Shown: positions 7,108 through 16,589 of the stretch, piece by piece | Layout of the letters: each line of letters starts with the position of its first letter | Position numbering within the stretch: position 1 is the first letter of the stretch | Source: Flavobacterium sp. ALJ2 | GTDB taxonomy: Bacteria > Bacteroidota > Bacteroidia > Flavobacteriales > Flavobacteriaceae | Direction of reading: 5' to 3' | Assembly (NCBI RefSeq): GCF_015594725.1 | Contig: NZ_JADNRC010000005.1 | Location: 1 to 64,000 of the forward strand | DNA: 64,000 nucleotides | The notes under the pieces: model-generated | Databases searched by the model: none | What the model saw: only the letters and a program-made list of their open reading frames with translations | What the model was told of the DNA's origin: nothing | Translations under genes and position numbers: made by a program

Positions 7108-8205
7108 TTAATCAAAAATGAAGCTTGTTCTGGTAACTAATTTCTTTTTTTTCTTTTGTGAGAAATGAAGATATTCAATTCCTGCGCATAATTCCTGATG
7201 TTCAGAAGGACGCATATCGATAAAACCCGGATAAAATGATATTATATTATTTGGATCTAGATTATCTTTTATTTTTTCGAGTACAATTTCCGCTGCAGTT
7301 TCTCCTATTTTTGATGGTTCCTGAAGTGGTTCTCGATGTTCTGGTCTGATAAAATTTGAACTAGTAAAATTTTCTCCGGAGTAACTAAAAATCTTAACCT
7401 CTTTAACGATATCAATATTTTTACTTTGCAGATACGATGCAGCTCCAAGCGCCATCAAGCTTGTAAGGACAAAAATACTGTCGAATTTAATATTTGCTTC
7501 CAAAAGTTTATTTATTGCAAATTCTCCATCACTTAACGATTCTCCTTTTGTTTCTATTAGGAGTTCGGGGTTATTTATTTGGTGTTTTTCCAAAATCCGG
7601 TCATATCCGCGAGCAAGTTCAGATGTTTTTCTGAGTTCATTAGGACCAATAATACATGCTATTCGCTTGCGTCCACTATTAATGAGATTTTCTATTGTTA
7701 ATGAAGCTGCGATATAATCATTGGCAATTGGAAACGAACTTTCTGATCTATTTGATTGCTTTTTTCCAAATAAAATAACAGGAGTACCTCTTTTTACGAT
7801 TCCTTCACAGGTATATAGGTTGTAATCACTATAGATACTGATAATGATTCCGTTAACATTAAAAGCTTCAAGATGCAAAAGGTTCTCTCTTTCACGTTCC
7901 TGATTATGATCTGACTCTAGTATTATAAGTTTATAGCCCAGTGGATATAAAACATTACGCACTCCTTGAAGTACTTTTGTGAAAAATGGTGATATTATTT
8001 TAGGAACAATAAATCCTATGGTTTTGATTTCTGGTTTTAAACCTACAACAGACGAAACAGTTTTATAACCTAATTGTTCAGCCGCATACAGTACTCTTTC
8101 TTTAGTAAAGCTGTTTACATCTTTAGCATTTCGAAGTGCTCTTGAAACAGTTGATTTTGATAAATATAAATGCCTGGCAAGTTCTTCGATGGTAATATGC
8201 TTCAT
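7108..8205 (-). CDS. LacI-family transcriptional regulator
   Basis: This 365-residue protein has the LacI/GalR layout. Residues 3-50 form the DNA-binding HTH and hinge (ITIEELARHLYLSKSTVSRA, then ERVLYAAEQLGY). Residues 60-340 form a periplasmic-binding-protein-like sensor domain (TIGFIVPKIISPFFTKVLQG, then ARGYDRIL). The tail after residue 340 is longer and more basic than usual (SQKKKKKLVTRTS), so the 3' end may have drifted. The effector, probably a sugar, cannot be told from sequence. No transport or sugar-metabolism operon is adjacent, so it may be an orphan left by the insertions around it. Confidence 0.88.
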   Translation of the reverse strand: MKHITIEELARHLYLSKSTVSRALRNAKDVNSFTKERVLYAAEQLGYKTVSSVVGLKPEIKTIGFIVPKIISPFFTKVLQGVRNVLYPLGYKLIILESDHNQERERENLLHLEAFNVNGIIISIYSDYNLYTCEGIVKRGTPVILFGKKQSNRSESSFPIANDYIAASLTIENLINSGRKRIACIIGPNELRKTSELARGYDRILEKHQINNPELLIETKGESLSDGEFAINKLLEANIKFDSIFVLTSLMALGAASYLQSKNIDIVKEVKIFSYSGENFTSSNFIRPEHREPLQEPSKIGETAAEIVLEKIKDNLDPNNIISFYPGFIDMRPSEHQELCAGIEYLHFSQKKKKKLVTRTSFIFD

Positions 8206-8679
8206 ACTGTTAAAGTTTAATTAAAAATAGAAAAAATGTAAAGTTATCGGATAATAAAAAAGCTAATAAATTCTAGTAAAAATATTTCTTAAATTAGCTT
8301 GGAAGAAAGCTGGCTTGTAGATCAATTTATCAAAAATTCTAAATTTTGAAGAACTTATGAAGAGAAATTAATATAAAAAACTTTAGGGAGTCTTTGGATT
8401 ATTTCAAAAGATGGAGTTGAATTATACAATAACATGTATCGAAATAACATTCTCCTTTTAAATCACTGAAAAAAAAATAAGGAAGTGGAAAATTTAGTCA
8501 TTGATAGTGAAACGTCAAGCCAACAACTACATAAAGACTTCTTATAAATACCAACTACTAACTGCTACAACGAATTTGAACAATTGACTTAAGGGAAAGT
8601 TGATTTTTTATTTGGGATGATTTTACTGCTCCGCAGCTTTTCGTGTTGATCCATTAAACTCCAAAATACTTTACTGCAT
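8206..8679. other. Intergenic region with degenerate boundary repeat
   Basis: No gene is seen. At 8553-8625 a degenerate copy of the cassette-boundary repeat occurs: CTGCTACAACGAATTTGAAC, then TTGACTTAAGGGAAAGTTG and TTTATTTGGGATGATT. At 8636-8652 the 15-mer CTTTTCGTGTTGATCC recurs at 48015-48031. These are likely non-coding repeats of the genome. Confidence 0.45.
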
Positions 8680-8712
8680 AAAAAAGCTCCAGATTTCTCT
8701 GAAGCTTTTGTC
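8680..8712 (-). terminator. Rho-independent terminator of tRNA-fMet
   Basis: In minus-strand sense the tRNA is followed within 10 nt by AAAAGCTTCAGA-GAAA-TCTGGAGCTTTTTT, a strong hairpin with a T-run. This hairpin is the part copied at 189 and 4210. Confidence 0.85.
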
Positions 8713-8716
8713 TTAG

Positions 8717-8789
8717 TAGCGGGAACAGGACTCGAACCTGTGACCTTCGGGTTATGAGCCCGACGAGCTGCCTACTGCTCTATCCCGCG
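8717..8789 (-). tRNA. tRNA-Met (CAT), initiator type
   Basis: The minus strand folds as a 73-nt tRNA: acceptor CGCGGGA pairing with UCCCGC from position 2 onward, D arm GAGCAGT..GCAGCTC, anticodon arm GTCGGGCTCATAACCCGA with anticodon CAT, and T arm ACAGGTTCGAGTCCTGT. Three G-C pairs in the anticodon stem and a mismatch at 1:72 (C-U rather than the common C-A) mark it as the initiator. The CCA end is not encoded. A TAnnTTTG promoter element (TATCTTTG) lies at 8802-8809. Confidence 0.93.
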
Positions 8790-8801
8790 TTGTTTCGGGT
8801 G

Positions 8802-8809
8802 CAAAGATA
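8802..8809 (-). promoter_or_regulatory. TAnnTTTG promoter element of tRNA-fMet
   Basis: Minus-strand TATCTTTG matches the Bacteroidota -7 consensus and lies 13 nt upstream of the tRNA 5' end, the distance expected for a primary transcript starting just before the tRNA. Confidence 0.6.
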
Positions 8810-8954
8810 GGTAGTTTATACAGTTAAACAATACAAAAAATGAATTATTTTTAAATAAAATTAAGTATTAAACTAAGTACACTACTTAATTTACTGTTAT
8901 TCAAGGAACTTATGCTTATTGTTTTTTCAAAAATAATTCTATCAATAAGAAACA

Positions 8955-8990
8955 TAAAGCCCAATTCTATAAAGAATCGGGCTTTATTAT
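8955..8990 (-). terminator. Terminator downstream of the asparagine/fumarate operon
   Basis: Inverted arms AAAGCCCAATTCT and AGAATCGGGCTTT enclose a short loop and are flanked by T/A runs on both sides. It lies about 75 nt past the stop codon of the Dcu transporter gene. Confidence 0.65.
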
Positions 8991-9065
8991 TTAAAAAATG
9001 CAATCAGAATGCTGTTTTTAATAACATGTTTTATTATTATGTACCGCTTTTACTCAAAATCAATA

Positions 9066-10400
9066 CTACAAAAACATACTTAATAAAAAACCTGAAGCAA
9101 TCGTTACGGCAATCGTAACAAGTCCGGGAAGCATAAAACTATGATTAACTACATATTTACCAATACGGGTTGTACCGGTACGGTCAAAATCCATTGCAGC
9201 GACCAATGTAGGGTAACCTGGAAGTATAAAGTCGGCATTTACAGCAGGAAACATAGCTATAAGATGTGGCTGACCAATTCCTAAAGACAATCCTATTGGC
9301 ATCATGATTTTTGTAGTAGCAGCTTGGCTAAAAGTTAGTGCTCCCATGATGACCAATGCGAAAGTAAAAGTAAAAGGATACTCTGTGGTTATGTCTCTAA
9401 AAGTACTTTCTATTAAAACTTTATTAGCTCCCATAAAAGTAGCACTCATCCATACTACACCAAGTACTGATACAACTGCGGTAGCCATCGAGGTAAATAA
9501 ACTCATTTTTGATATTAATACAGGAGGTGTTTTTGTTATTATCATTATCAATGCCGAAGCTGATAGTGTAATCATGATTATTAATCCCGTAAGATTAATA
9601 GCTCCATCTGCCCCTACTGCAAATCCTGCCTCTCCCGCTCCTACATTTGGAAGAAATTGCGGAAATGCACCAAAAAATATGATGAGTAATATGGCGCTTC
9701 CAAAGATATAAACTGCCGTTTTAGCACCAGGTTTTAACTCTCTGTTCGATTCTGATGTTTTGTCTATACTCTCTGCAAATTCAGGATCTTTCATTTTTTC
9801 GATAAACTCTGGATCTTCGCTAAGTTCTTTACCCTTTTTCCATACTGAAATAACTCCAGCTACAATTCCTATCATACAAGCAGGGATACATACTTTCATT
9901 ATATCTACAACTGCTGTAGAATATGCCAGTATCGCTGCCAATGAAGCTGTTGCCGCGCTCATTGGGCTACCTGTAAGTGCCATATGTGATGCAATAACTG
10001 ATATACTCAGTGGTCGTTCTGGTCGTATTCTTTTCTTGGCAGATACTTCGGCTATGATAGGAAGTAGTGAATATACTATATGTGCTGTACCTGCAAATAA
10101 ACACAAGAAAAAAACTGTAAATGGCGCAATAAACGTAATATACTTGGGATTACCTCTAATAATTCTTTCAGCAATACTTACCAAATAGTCCAAACCACCT
10201 GCTGCTTGCAATGTGGCAGCTGTGGTTACAATGGCTAGAATGATAAGCAGTACCGCTATAGGCGGATCGGCTGGGCGCATATGAAAAAACAGGACAAATA
10301 TAAGTAGCCCTATCATTCCCATAACTCCAAGACCTATTCCCTTAAGCCGTGACCCAATAAGGATCATGGCCATAAGTATAGCGAATTGTACTACTATCAT
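9066..10400 (-). CDS. dcuB: Anaerobic C4-dicarboxylate transporter (DcuA/DcuB family)
   Basis: This 444-residue integral membrane protein has about 10-12 hydrophobic segments and sequence typical of DcuA/DcuB: GIGLGVMGMIGLLIFV at the N-terminus, LQAAGGLDYLV, and ASHMALTGSPMSAATAS in the middle. DcuA/B proteins exchange fumarate, aspartate or malate for succinate across the inner membrane in fumarate respiration. The start codon overlaps the aspartase stop by 4 nt (ATGA), so the two are translationally coupled. Whether it behaves as DcuA or DcuB is not decidable here. The neighbours point to aspartate uptake and succinate export. Confidence 0.9.
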   Translation of the reverse strand: MIVVQFAILMAMILIGSRLKGIGLGVMGMIGLLIFVLFFHMRPADPPIAVLLIILAIVTTAATLQAAGGLDYLVSIAERIIRGNPKYITFIAPFTVFFLCLFAGTAHIVYSLLPIIAEVSAKKRIRPERPLSISVIASHMALTGSPMSAATASLAAILAYSTAVVDIMKVCIPACMIGIVAGVISVWKKGKELSEDPEFIEKMKDPEFAESIDKTSESNRELKPGAKTAVYIFGSAILLIIFFGAFPQFLPNVGAGEAGFAVGADGAINLTGLIIMITLSASALIMIITKTPPVLISKMSLFTSMATAVVSVLGVVWMSATFMGANKVLIESTFRDITTEYPFTFTFALVIMGALTFSQAATTKIMMPIGLSLGIGQPHLIAMFPAVNADFILPGYPTLVAAMDFDRTGTTRIGKYVVNHSFMLPGLVTIAVTIASGFLLSMFL

Positions 10401-11806
10401 GAAGTAATAAATTTAGGATTAATCAGGTTTTCTATTGAGTATATCTCATCCCATTTTTCTTGAGTGATCAGTTTTCTTTCGTTTACAACAATATCATGTA
10501 TCGATTTACCTGTTTTAAGCGCTTCTTTGGCTATACTTGCTGAAGATTCATATCCTAGAATTGGGTTCAGTTGTGTAACAATACCAATACTATTCATAAC
10601 TAAATCTTTAGCATGTTCAGCATTAGCTGTGATTCCTACAATACATTTGTCTTTTAAAGTATTACAAGCTTTGGTAAGATATTCAAGTGATGTAAACAAG
10701 GCAAACCCAATTACAGGCTCCATTACATTTAGTTGTAATTGTCCTGCTTCTGCTGCCATAGTAACCGTTAAATCGGCTCCGATAACATAAAAACAAGTCT
10801 GGTTTACTACTTCTGGTATAACAGGATTTACTTTTCCAGGCATAATCGAAGATCCTGGCTGAAGCGCTGGCAAGTTAATCTCATTAAAACCACATCGAGG
10901 TCCGCTACTTAATAAACGAAGATCATTACAAACTTTACTCAATTTAATTGCACTTCTTTTTAACGTTCCACTTACTTCTACAAAGGCACTAGGGTCATAA
11001 GTAGCTTCAAATAAATCGCCTGCAAGAGTAACTGGAACACCACTTACTTCGGCAAGGTATTTTACACAAAGTTCTGGGTAACCCTCAGGTGCATTTACTT
11101 TACTACCAATGGCGGTAGCTCCCATATTTACTTCGCTAATCAATCTTTCTGATTGACGCAAACGTATTACGTCTTCGCCTATAGTTGTTGCAAAAGCATT
11201 AAACTCCTGTCCTAACGTCATTGGTACCGCATCTTGTAACTGTGTACGTCCCATTTTAATAACATTAGCGAATTCTTTCCCTTTTTGAAAAAAGGCTTCT
11301 TGTAGTTGCGCCAATGCTTCGGTAAAATATTCTATTTTAAGATATATTGCTATTCTAAAAGCTGATGGATAAGCATCGTTTGTACTTTGCGAAAGATTTA
11401 CATCATTATTAGGATGAAGGTACTGATACTCTCCTTTTTTATGCCCCATATATTCCAGTCCCAGATTGGCAATCACTTCATTTGCATTCATATTGGTAGA
11501 TGTACCTGCTCCTCCTTGTATTAGATCACTTATAAACTGATCAGCAAATTCTCCTGCAATTAGTCTATCACATGCATAAATAATTGCTTCTGCCTTTTTT
11601 GCATCTAATACACCAAGATCTCTGTTGGCCATTGCTGCAGCTTTTTTTACATGACCAAAGGCCTTAATAAATAAAGGTTCTGATCCTATTGGAATTCCTG
11701 TTATATCAAAATTTTCTTTGGCACGTACTGTTTGTACTCCATAATAACAATTGTTTGGTATTTCTTTTTCTCCAAGAAAATCGTGCTCTGTACGAAAGTT
11801 GCTCAT
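10397..11806 (-). CDS. aspA: Aspartate ammonia-lyase
   Basis: This encodes 469 residues, the usual length for aspartase, which deaminates L-aspartate to fumarate and ammonia in the cytoplasm. The fumarase/aspartase signature GSSIMPGKVNPV is present near residue 317, with GGAGTSTNMNANEV near 99 and NDVNLSQSTNDAYPSAF near 134, which carry substrate-binding residues. Closely related fumarase C is the main alternative, but the neighbouring asparaginase and Dcu genes favour aspartase. It overlaps the transporter gene by 4 nt and follows the asparaginase gene by about 30 nt. Confidence 0.93.
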   Translation of the reverse strand: MSNFRTEHDFLGEKEIPNNCYYGVQTVRAKENFDITGIPIGSEPLFIKAFGHVKKAAAMANRDLGVLDAKKAEAIIYACDRLIAGEFADQFISDLIQGGAGTSTNMNANEVIANLGLEYMGHKKGEYQYLHPNNDVNLSQSTNDAYPSAFRIAIYLKIEYFTEALAQLQEAFFQKGKEFANVIKMGRTQLQDAVPMTLGQEFNAFATTIGEDVIRLRQSERLISEVNMGATAIGSKVNAPEGYPELCVKYLAEVSGVPVTLAGDLFEATYDPSAFVEVSGTLKRSAIKLSKVCNDLRLLSSGPRCGFNEINLPALQPGSSIMPGKVNPVIPEVVNQTCFYVIGADLTVTMAAEAGQLQLNVMEPVIGFALFTSLEYLTKACNTLKDKCIVGITANAEHAKDLVMNSIGIVTQLNPILGYESSASIAKEALKTGKSIHDIVVNERKLITQEKWDEIYSIENLINPKFITS

Positions 11807-11836
11807 AATGTTATTTATTAAATTAATTAAAGGAAA

Positions 11837-12886
11837 TTAAAAACGGAAGAAATATTCCTGCAGTTCTTTTTTATTTTTTGTTTTTGTAAGCCCAAGCATC
11901 AGCAATATTCTAGCTTTTTGTGGGCTAAGATTATCCGATACTACTGTACCAAGTTCATTATCATTTGTTTCTCCATCTAGGACTACTCTGCCCTCGCTGC
12001 AACGACTTGCACGGCATACGGCAATATTAGCCTTAGTTGCTTTTTTTATAGCATCAGTAAAAGCCTTAGAGAAATTTCCATTTCCAACTCCTGCAATTAC
12101 AATTCCATCTACTTTTTGATTTACCAGATAATCAATATAACCTGGGGATGCATCTGCATACATATATACAATTTCAACTTTAGGCAACTTTGTGTTTTTA
12201 TTTACTTCAAAAGATTTTTCTTTCGAATTTCCTCTTACTGATGTCTTATAATATTCAACACGGCCGTCATATACTTCTCCAAGCGGACCTGAATCTGGAG
12301 ATTTAAAAGCATTAACTTTGGTAGTACTCGTTTTAGTTACTTCTCTTGAATCGTATATTGATTCGTTAAAACAAACTAATACTCCTCGCCCTTTACTTTT
12401 AGGATCTGCTGCAACTGTAATAGCGTCAAAAAGATTCTTAGGCCCATCTGCACTAATAGCTGTTGCTGGGCGCATAGAACCTGTAATTACAACTGGCAAA
12501 TCATTTGGTAAAACTAAGTTCAGGAAATAAGCCGTTTCCTCCTGAGTATCGGTACCATGTGTAATAACAATACCATCAGCCTCATTTTTACTAGCTATTT
12601 CATTAATACGTACTGCTAACTTTTTCCAAATTTCTATACTCATATCTTGACTTCCTACAGACGATATTTGCTCGCCACTAATAGCTGCAATAGCATTTAC
12701 ACTTGGGATGCTCCCTATAAGATCTGATACAGGAACTTTACCCGCAGTATACCCTGCTCTATCTGAAGATTTCCCTTCACCTGCAATAGTTCCTCCGGTA
12801 GCAAGAATTATAATTCTTGGCTTTTGTTGTGCAAAAGCCATAGATGTTGCTAAAAACAACAAAAACACAAGTACTAATTTCTTCAT
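11837..12886 (-). CDS. ansB: Type II L-asparaginase, periplasmic
   Basis: Starting at the ATG at 12886 gives 349 residues beginning with a clean signal peptide (MKKLVLVFLLFLATSMAFAQ), which the longer frame from 12964 would bury. The mature part carries both catalytic threonine motifs, ILATGGTIAG and ITHGTDTQEETAYFL, of L-asparaginases. It hydrolyses asparagine to aspartate and ammonia in the periplasm. It is first of the intact genes in the minus-strand operon ansB-aspA-dcuB, just downstream of the decayed porin gene, so its product probably feeds the transporter and aspartase. Confidence 0.93.
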   Translation of the reverse strand: MKKLVLVFLLFLATSMAFAQQKPRIIILATGGTIAGEGKSSDRAGYTAGKVPVSDLIGSIPSVNAIAAISGEQISSVGSQDMSIEIWKKLAVRINEIASKNEADGIVITHGTDTQEETAYFLNLVLPNDLPVVITGSMRPATAISADGPKNLFDAITVAADPKSKGRGVLVCFNESIYDSREVTKTSTTKVNAFKSPDSGPLGEVYDGRVEYYKTSVRGNSKEKSFEVNKNTKLPKVEIVYMYADASPGYIDYLVNQKVDGIVIAGVGNGNFSKAFTDAIKKATKANIAVCRASRCSEGRVVLDGETNDNELGTVVSDNLSPQKARILLMLGLTKTKNKKELQEYFFRF

Positions 12887-12917
12887 TTTTTTAATATTTA
12901 TTGGGTTAATCATCTTA

Positions 12918-13304
12918 TTATAAAGTAAATAACATTCCCAAATTAATGCGTACAGCGTTGGCACCTACTTTACTACCATCACTGTATTTTAATTCTTTAT
13001 CATTATTGAGTTGAATCATACTTACAAAACGCAACTGCTACTCTTTCATATCCATACAAAAAGCAGGTATATTCAAACCTGAAACATCATTTTTGTGAAT
13101 AAAAAAAGAGCTATTTCCATCAAGATTGCCCTTAATATCATAAATACCATTTAACTTCAGTTTACCTATGAATCTTGCTGTAATTTTAGGTTTTCCGTTT
13201 AAAATATCTTTTGATTCTACTGTCATCAACTGTGCACTTAATGAGCTACTTAACAAGATAAAAGAACAAAAAATGACTACTAAAAAAAGTTTGTTTTGTT
13301 TCAT
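12918..13304 (-). pseudogene. Remnant of an outer-membrane porin with internal deletion
   Basis: The first 88 codons carry a signal peptide (MKQNKLFLVVIFCSFILLSSS..SAQ) and the start of what looks like a DcaP-type porin (DIKGNLDGNSSFFIHKND). After a TAG, the same frame continues for 39 codons as QLRFVSMIQLNN...NAVRINLGMLFTL, a typical C-terminal beta-barrel strand ending in hydrophobic residues. The several hundred residues expected between are missing. An in-frame deletion plus a nonsense codon therefore removed the barrel. Intact relatives of this porin would have let asparagine or dicarboxylates cross the outer membrane for the operon below. It ends 31 nt before ansB. Confidence 0.7.
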
Positions 13305-13999
13305 AATTTATAAAATTTATGGGAATAATGATACTCTTATTATGTAGTTTGGGGAATAGTTTATTCAATTATAGCTTTACAGGTATAGTTAATTATACTG
13401 CAAAATAATAGTAAATGTTTCTCTAGATAATTAACTAGATTGGTGTATTGTAAATATCTCAATAGTCTTTAAAATCACCCTCAAATATTTAATCTATTCA
13501 AGTATCCCTTCCTATCAAAATTTGTAACTCAAGTTAATAAATAAGAAGATATTTTTCTTATACAATTTCAAATATTCAATTTTATATAAAGCATGTGATG
13601 TCCACAAATATAAAAAAAATACTGCAAAATCCTACAAAAATACATTTATTTTCCCTTAAATAATTACGTACTTTATATTAAAATTGTTATTTTATTTTCA
13701 ATAATTCATTTATTAATAAGCATACCTAAAAATTAAACAATAATCAGATTTCTAGTCCTTTTTTTGAAGTATTTCTAATTCGTTTAGATATAATAATCTA
13801 AAGATGCTTAAAGCTTATAATATAAGTTCAAAATAACAACCTGTATTTATTAAAATAATTATCTCAACAAGGATACAACTGGGTTATTTAAACCCATTAC
13901 AATTAATAATTTTAATTAAAAGATTCTCCTTAGAACTCAATCATAAATAGTAAATTAGGCTCTCTAAATGAATAAGTTATTAAATAATCTTGCAAATAA
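13305..13999. other. Divergent intergenic region between asparaginase and fumarate reductase operons
   Basis: A 695-bp AT-rich gap separates two oppositely transcribed operons and should contain both promoters. No reading frame is convincing. Several TAnnTTTG-like and A/T-tract motifs occur, but none stands out clearly enough to assign. Confidence 0.5.
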
Positions 14000-14656
14000 A
14001 TGAATTCTACTACTTTAAAAAACAAGATCATTATCGCAACCACTGGTCTCTTTCTATGCTTTTTCCTTGTAATCCATTTACTAGGTAACCTACAGCTCTT
14101 TTTACCCGAAGATCAGGCAAGAGAACAATTTAATTGGTACTCTAAACTATTGTCTGGCAATATGTTTATCAAAATCATTTCATGGGTTCTCTATTTGTCT
14201 TTACTATCTCATGCTCTTTACGCTATAATAGTCACAATAAAAAACAATACTGCAAGTAAGCAAAACTATCATTATGACAAAAGAAATTTTGCCAGTGCGT
14301 GGAATAGCCGAAACATGGGAATATTAGGAACTATCCTACTCTTATTTCTTATCATTCATTTTAAGGATTTTTGGTATGTATATAAATTTACAGATCTGCC
14401 AGTAGATGCCGCTGGAAACAAAGACCTTTATGAGATTGTTGTACAATCCTACTCACAACTATGGTATGTTATAATTTACGAAATATCTTTTGTAGCATTA
14501 GGATTTCATTTGTTGCATGGTTTTTTTAGTGCATCAAGAACACTAGGGCTTTACCACCCAAAATATGTAAAGGCTATAAAAATATTCGGATGGGGATATA
14601 CCCTAATCATTACAGGAGGTTTCATGGCAATTCCTCTTTATATTTATTTAAAATAG
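14000..14656 (+). CDS. sdhC: Succinate dehydrogenase/fumarate reductase cytochrome b subunit
   Basis: This 218-residue protein has five hydrophobic helices and histidines placed as in the di-haem cytochrome b subunit of Bacteroidota-type enzymes: [10 protein letters not shown] near residue 26, [10 protein letters not shown] near 76, [11 protein letters not shown] near 122, [10 protein letters not shown] near 172. It anchors the flavoprotein and iron-sulfur subunits and exchanges electrons with menaquinone. It is followed after 7 nt by the flavoprotein gene. The start at 14000 (MNSTTLKNK) puts the first helix at the expected distance. Confidence 0.9.
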   Translation: MNSTTLKNKIIIATTGLFLCFFLVIHLLGNLQLFLPEDQAREQFNWYSKLLSGNMFIKIISWVLYLSLLSHALYAIIVTIKNNTASKQNYHYDKRNFASAWNSRNMGILGTILLLFLIIHFKDFWYVYKFTDLPVDAAGNKDLYEIVVQSYSQLWYVIIYEISFVALGFHLLHGFFSASRTLGLYHPKYVKAIKIFGWGYTLIITGGFMAIPLYIYLK

Positions 14657-14663
14657 TAAGAAA

Positions 14664-16574
14664 ATGATAGATTCAAAAATACCTGACGGCCCTCTTGCTG
14701 ATAAATGGAATACTTATAAAGCCAAAGCTAAACTTGTAAACCCTGCCAACAGAAAAAAACTTACTGTTATAGTTGTGGGAACAGGACTTGCGGGATCTTC
14801 TTGTGCGGCATCACTTGCTGAACAAGGTTATAACATTCAATCATTTTGCTTTCAGGACTCTCCCAGAAGAGCCCATTCAGTTGCTGCACAAGGAGGTGTA
14901 AATGCTGTTAAGAATTATAAAAATGATGGTGACAGCGTTTTTAGGATGTTTTATGATACTATAAAAGGTGGAGATTTTAGATCACGTGAAGCCAATGTGT
15001 ACAGATTAGCAGAATGTTCTGCTAGTTTAATCGATCAATCGGTGGCTCAAGGTGTACCTTTTGCAAGAGAATATGGAGGTTATCTTAATAATAGATCCTT
15101 TGGAGGAGTACAGGTTTCGAGAACGTTTTATGCGCGTGGACAAACAGGGCAACAACTTTTGCTAGGAGCTTACCAATCACTGCTACGCCAAGTAAACACC
15201 GGAAAAGTTACGATGCATACGCGCCATGAAATGCTAGAATTGGTTTTGGTAGATGGCAAAGCCAAAGGAATTATAGCCAGAAACCTTGAAACAGGAACTA
15301 TAGAACGTCATGCTGCCGACGCTGTCGTACTTGCAACTGGTGGATATGGCAAAGTCTATTACCTGTCTACACTTGCTATGGGCTGTAATAGTTCGGCAAT
15401 ATGGAGAGCTCATAAAAAAGGCGCTTATATGGCTGGTGTAAGTTGGATTCAGTTTCACCCTACTTGCCTTCCACAACATGGAGCAAATCAATCAAAGCTT
15501 ACTCTTATGTCTGAATCATTACGAAATGATGGACGTATTTGGGTACCTAAAAAAGCTGGTGACGACAGACTTCCTAATTCTATTCCCGAAGAAGAACGAG
15601 ATTATTATCTAGAACGCAAATATCCTGCCTTTGGAAACCTCGCCCCTAGAGATATCTCTTCTCGCGCAGCCAAAGAACGTATTGATTCCGGACATGGTGC
15701 TGGACCAATGAAAAATGCAGTATATCTTGATTTCTCAGATGCTATAGCCGCTCAAGGCAAAAAAACTATCGAAGCCAAATACAGCAATCTCTTTGCTATG
15801 TATGAAAAAATAAACGGAATTGATGCTTACAAAGAACCGATGCTGATATCCCCTGCTGCACATTTTACTATGGGAGGTCTTTGGGTAGATTACGAACTGA
15901 TGACAACAATTCCAGGGCTATTTGCACTTGGAGAAGCTAATTTTGCCGATCATGGTGCGAATAGACTTGGTGCTAATTCGCTGCTTCAGGCTTGTGTCGA
16001 TGGCTATTTTATAGCGCCCTATACTATTCCGAATTATTTGTCTGGAGAATTAAATACTTCTAAAATTAGCATTGACCATCCCGCTTTTGCAGAAGCAGAA
16101 AAATCAGTCAGAGATCAATTAAACCAATTTTTGCAAAGCAAAGGAAACCTATCTACCGATTATTTCCATAAAACTATAGGGAGATTGCTTTATGAAAAAT
16201 GTGGATTATCCAGAAGCAAACAAAATCTTGAAGAAGCTCTTGTGGCTATCAAAACATTGAAAGCTTCTTTTGAAAAGGATTTACTAATTACAGGTGACGA
16301 CACTTTAAATAGCGAATTAGAAAAAGCTGGACGTGTAGCCGATTATATAGAATTGGCAGAGCTAATGTGTCATGATGCTTTGCAAAGAGAAGAATCTTGC
16401 GGTGCACACTTTAGAGAGGAATATCAGACTAATGAAGGTGAAGCGGTACGCAATGATGCCGATTATTGTTATGTTTCGGCTTGGGAATGGAAAGGGGTAA
16501 CTAATCCTCCTGAACTACACAAAGAACCTTTGGTATTCGAAAATGTTGAACTTGCCGTACGCAGCTACAAATAA
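14664..16574 (+). CDS. sdhA: Succinate dehydrogenase/fumarate reductase flavoprotein subunit
   Basis: This 636-residue protein carries the FAD-binding fold ([20 protein letters not shown] at about 31-50), the covalent-FAD histidine motif ([11 protein letters not shown]), and substrate-site motifs (HPTCLP, and RAAKERID). It interconverts succinate and fumarate. It looks slightly shorter than the usual Bacteroidota SdhA as I remember it, and its wording differs at many normally invariant spots, so it may be a second, specialised paralogue. Lying next to the asparagine-to-fumarate operon, a role as fumarate reductase is plausible; direction cannot be proven from sequence. Confidence 0.93.
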   Translation: MIDSKIPDGPLADKWNTYKAKAKLVNPANRKKLTVIVVGTGLAGSSCAASLAEQGYNIQSFCFQDSPRRAHSVAAQGGVNAVKNYKNDGDSVFRMFYDTIKGGDFRSREANVYRLAECSASLIDQSVAQGVPFAREYGGYLNNRSFGGVQVSRTFYARGQTGQQLLLGAYQSLLRQVNTGKVTMHTRHEMLELVLVDGKAKGIIARNLETGTIERHAADAVVLATGGYGKVYYLSTLAMGCNSSAIWRAHKKGAYMAGVSWIQFHPTCLPQHGANQSKLTLMSESLRNDGRIWVPKKAGDDRLPNSIPEEERDYYLERKYPAFGNLAPRDISSRAAKERIDSGHGAGPMKNAVYLDFSDAIAAQGKKTIEAKYSNLFAMYEKINGIDAYKEPMLISPAAHFTMGGLWVDYELMTTIPGLFALGEANFADHGANRLGANSLLQACVDGYFIAPYTIPNYLSGELNTSKISIDHPAFAEAEKSVRDQLNQFLQSKGNLSTDYFHKTIGRLLYEKCGLSRSKQNLEEALVAIKTLKASFEKDLLITGDDTLNSELEKAGRVADYIELAELMCHDALQREESCGAHFREEYQTNEGEAVRNDADYCYVSAWEWKGVTNPPELHKEPLVFENVELAVRSYK

Positions 16575-16589
16575 TTTAAATTATAAAAT

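Noticed and set aside
9304..10188. Long plus-strand frames opposite the Dcu transporter gene
   Set aside because: They are antisense shadows; the minus strand encodes a full, recognisable transporter.
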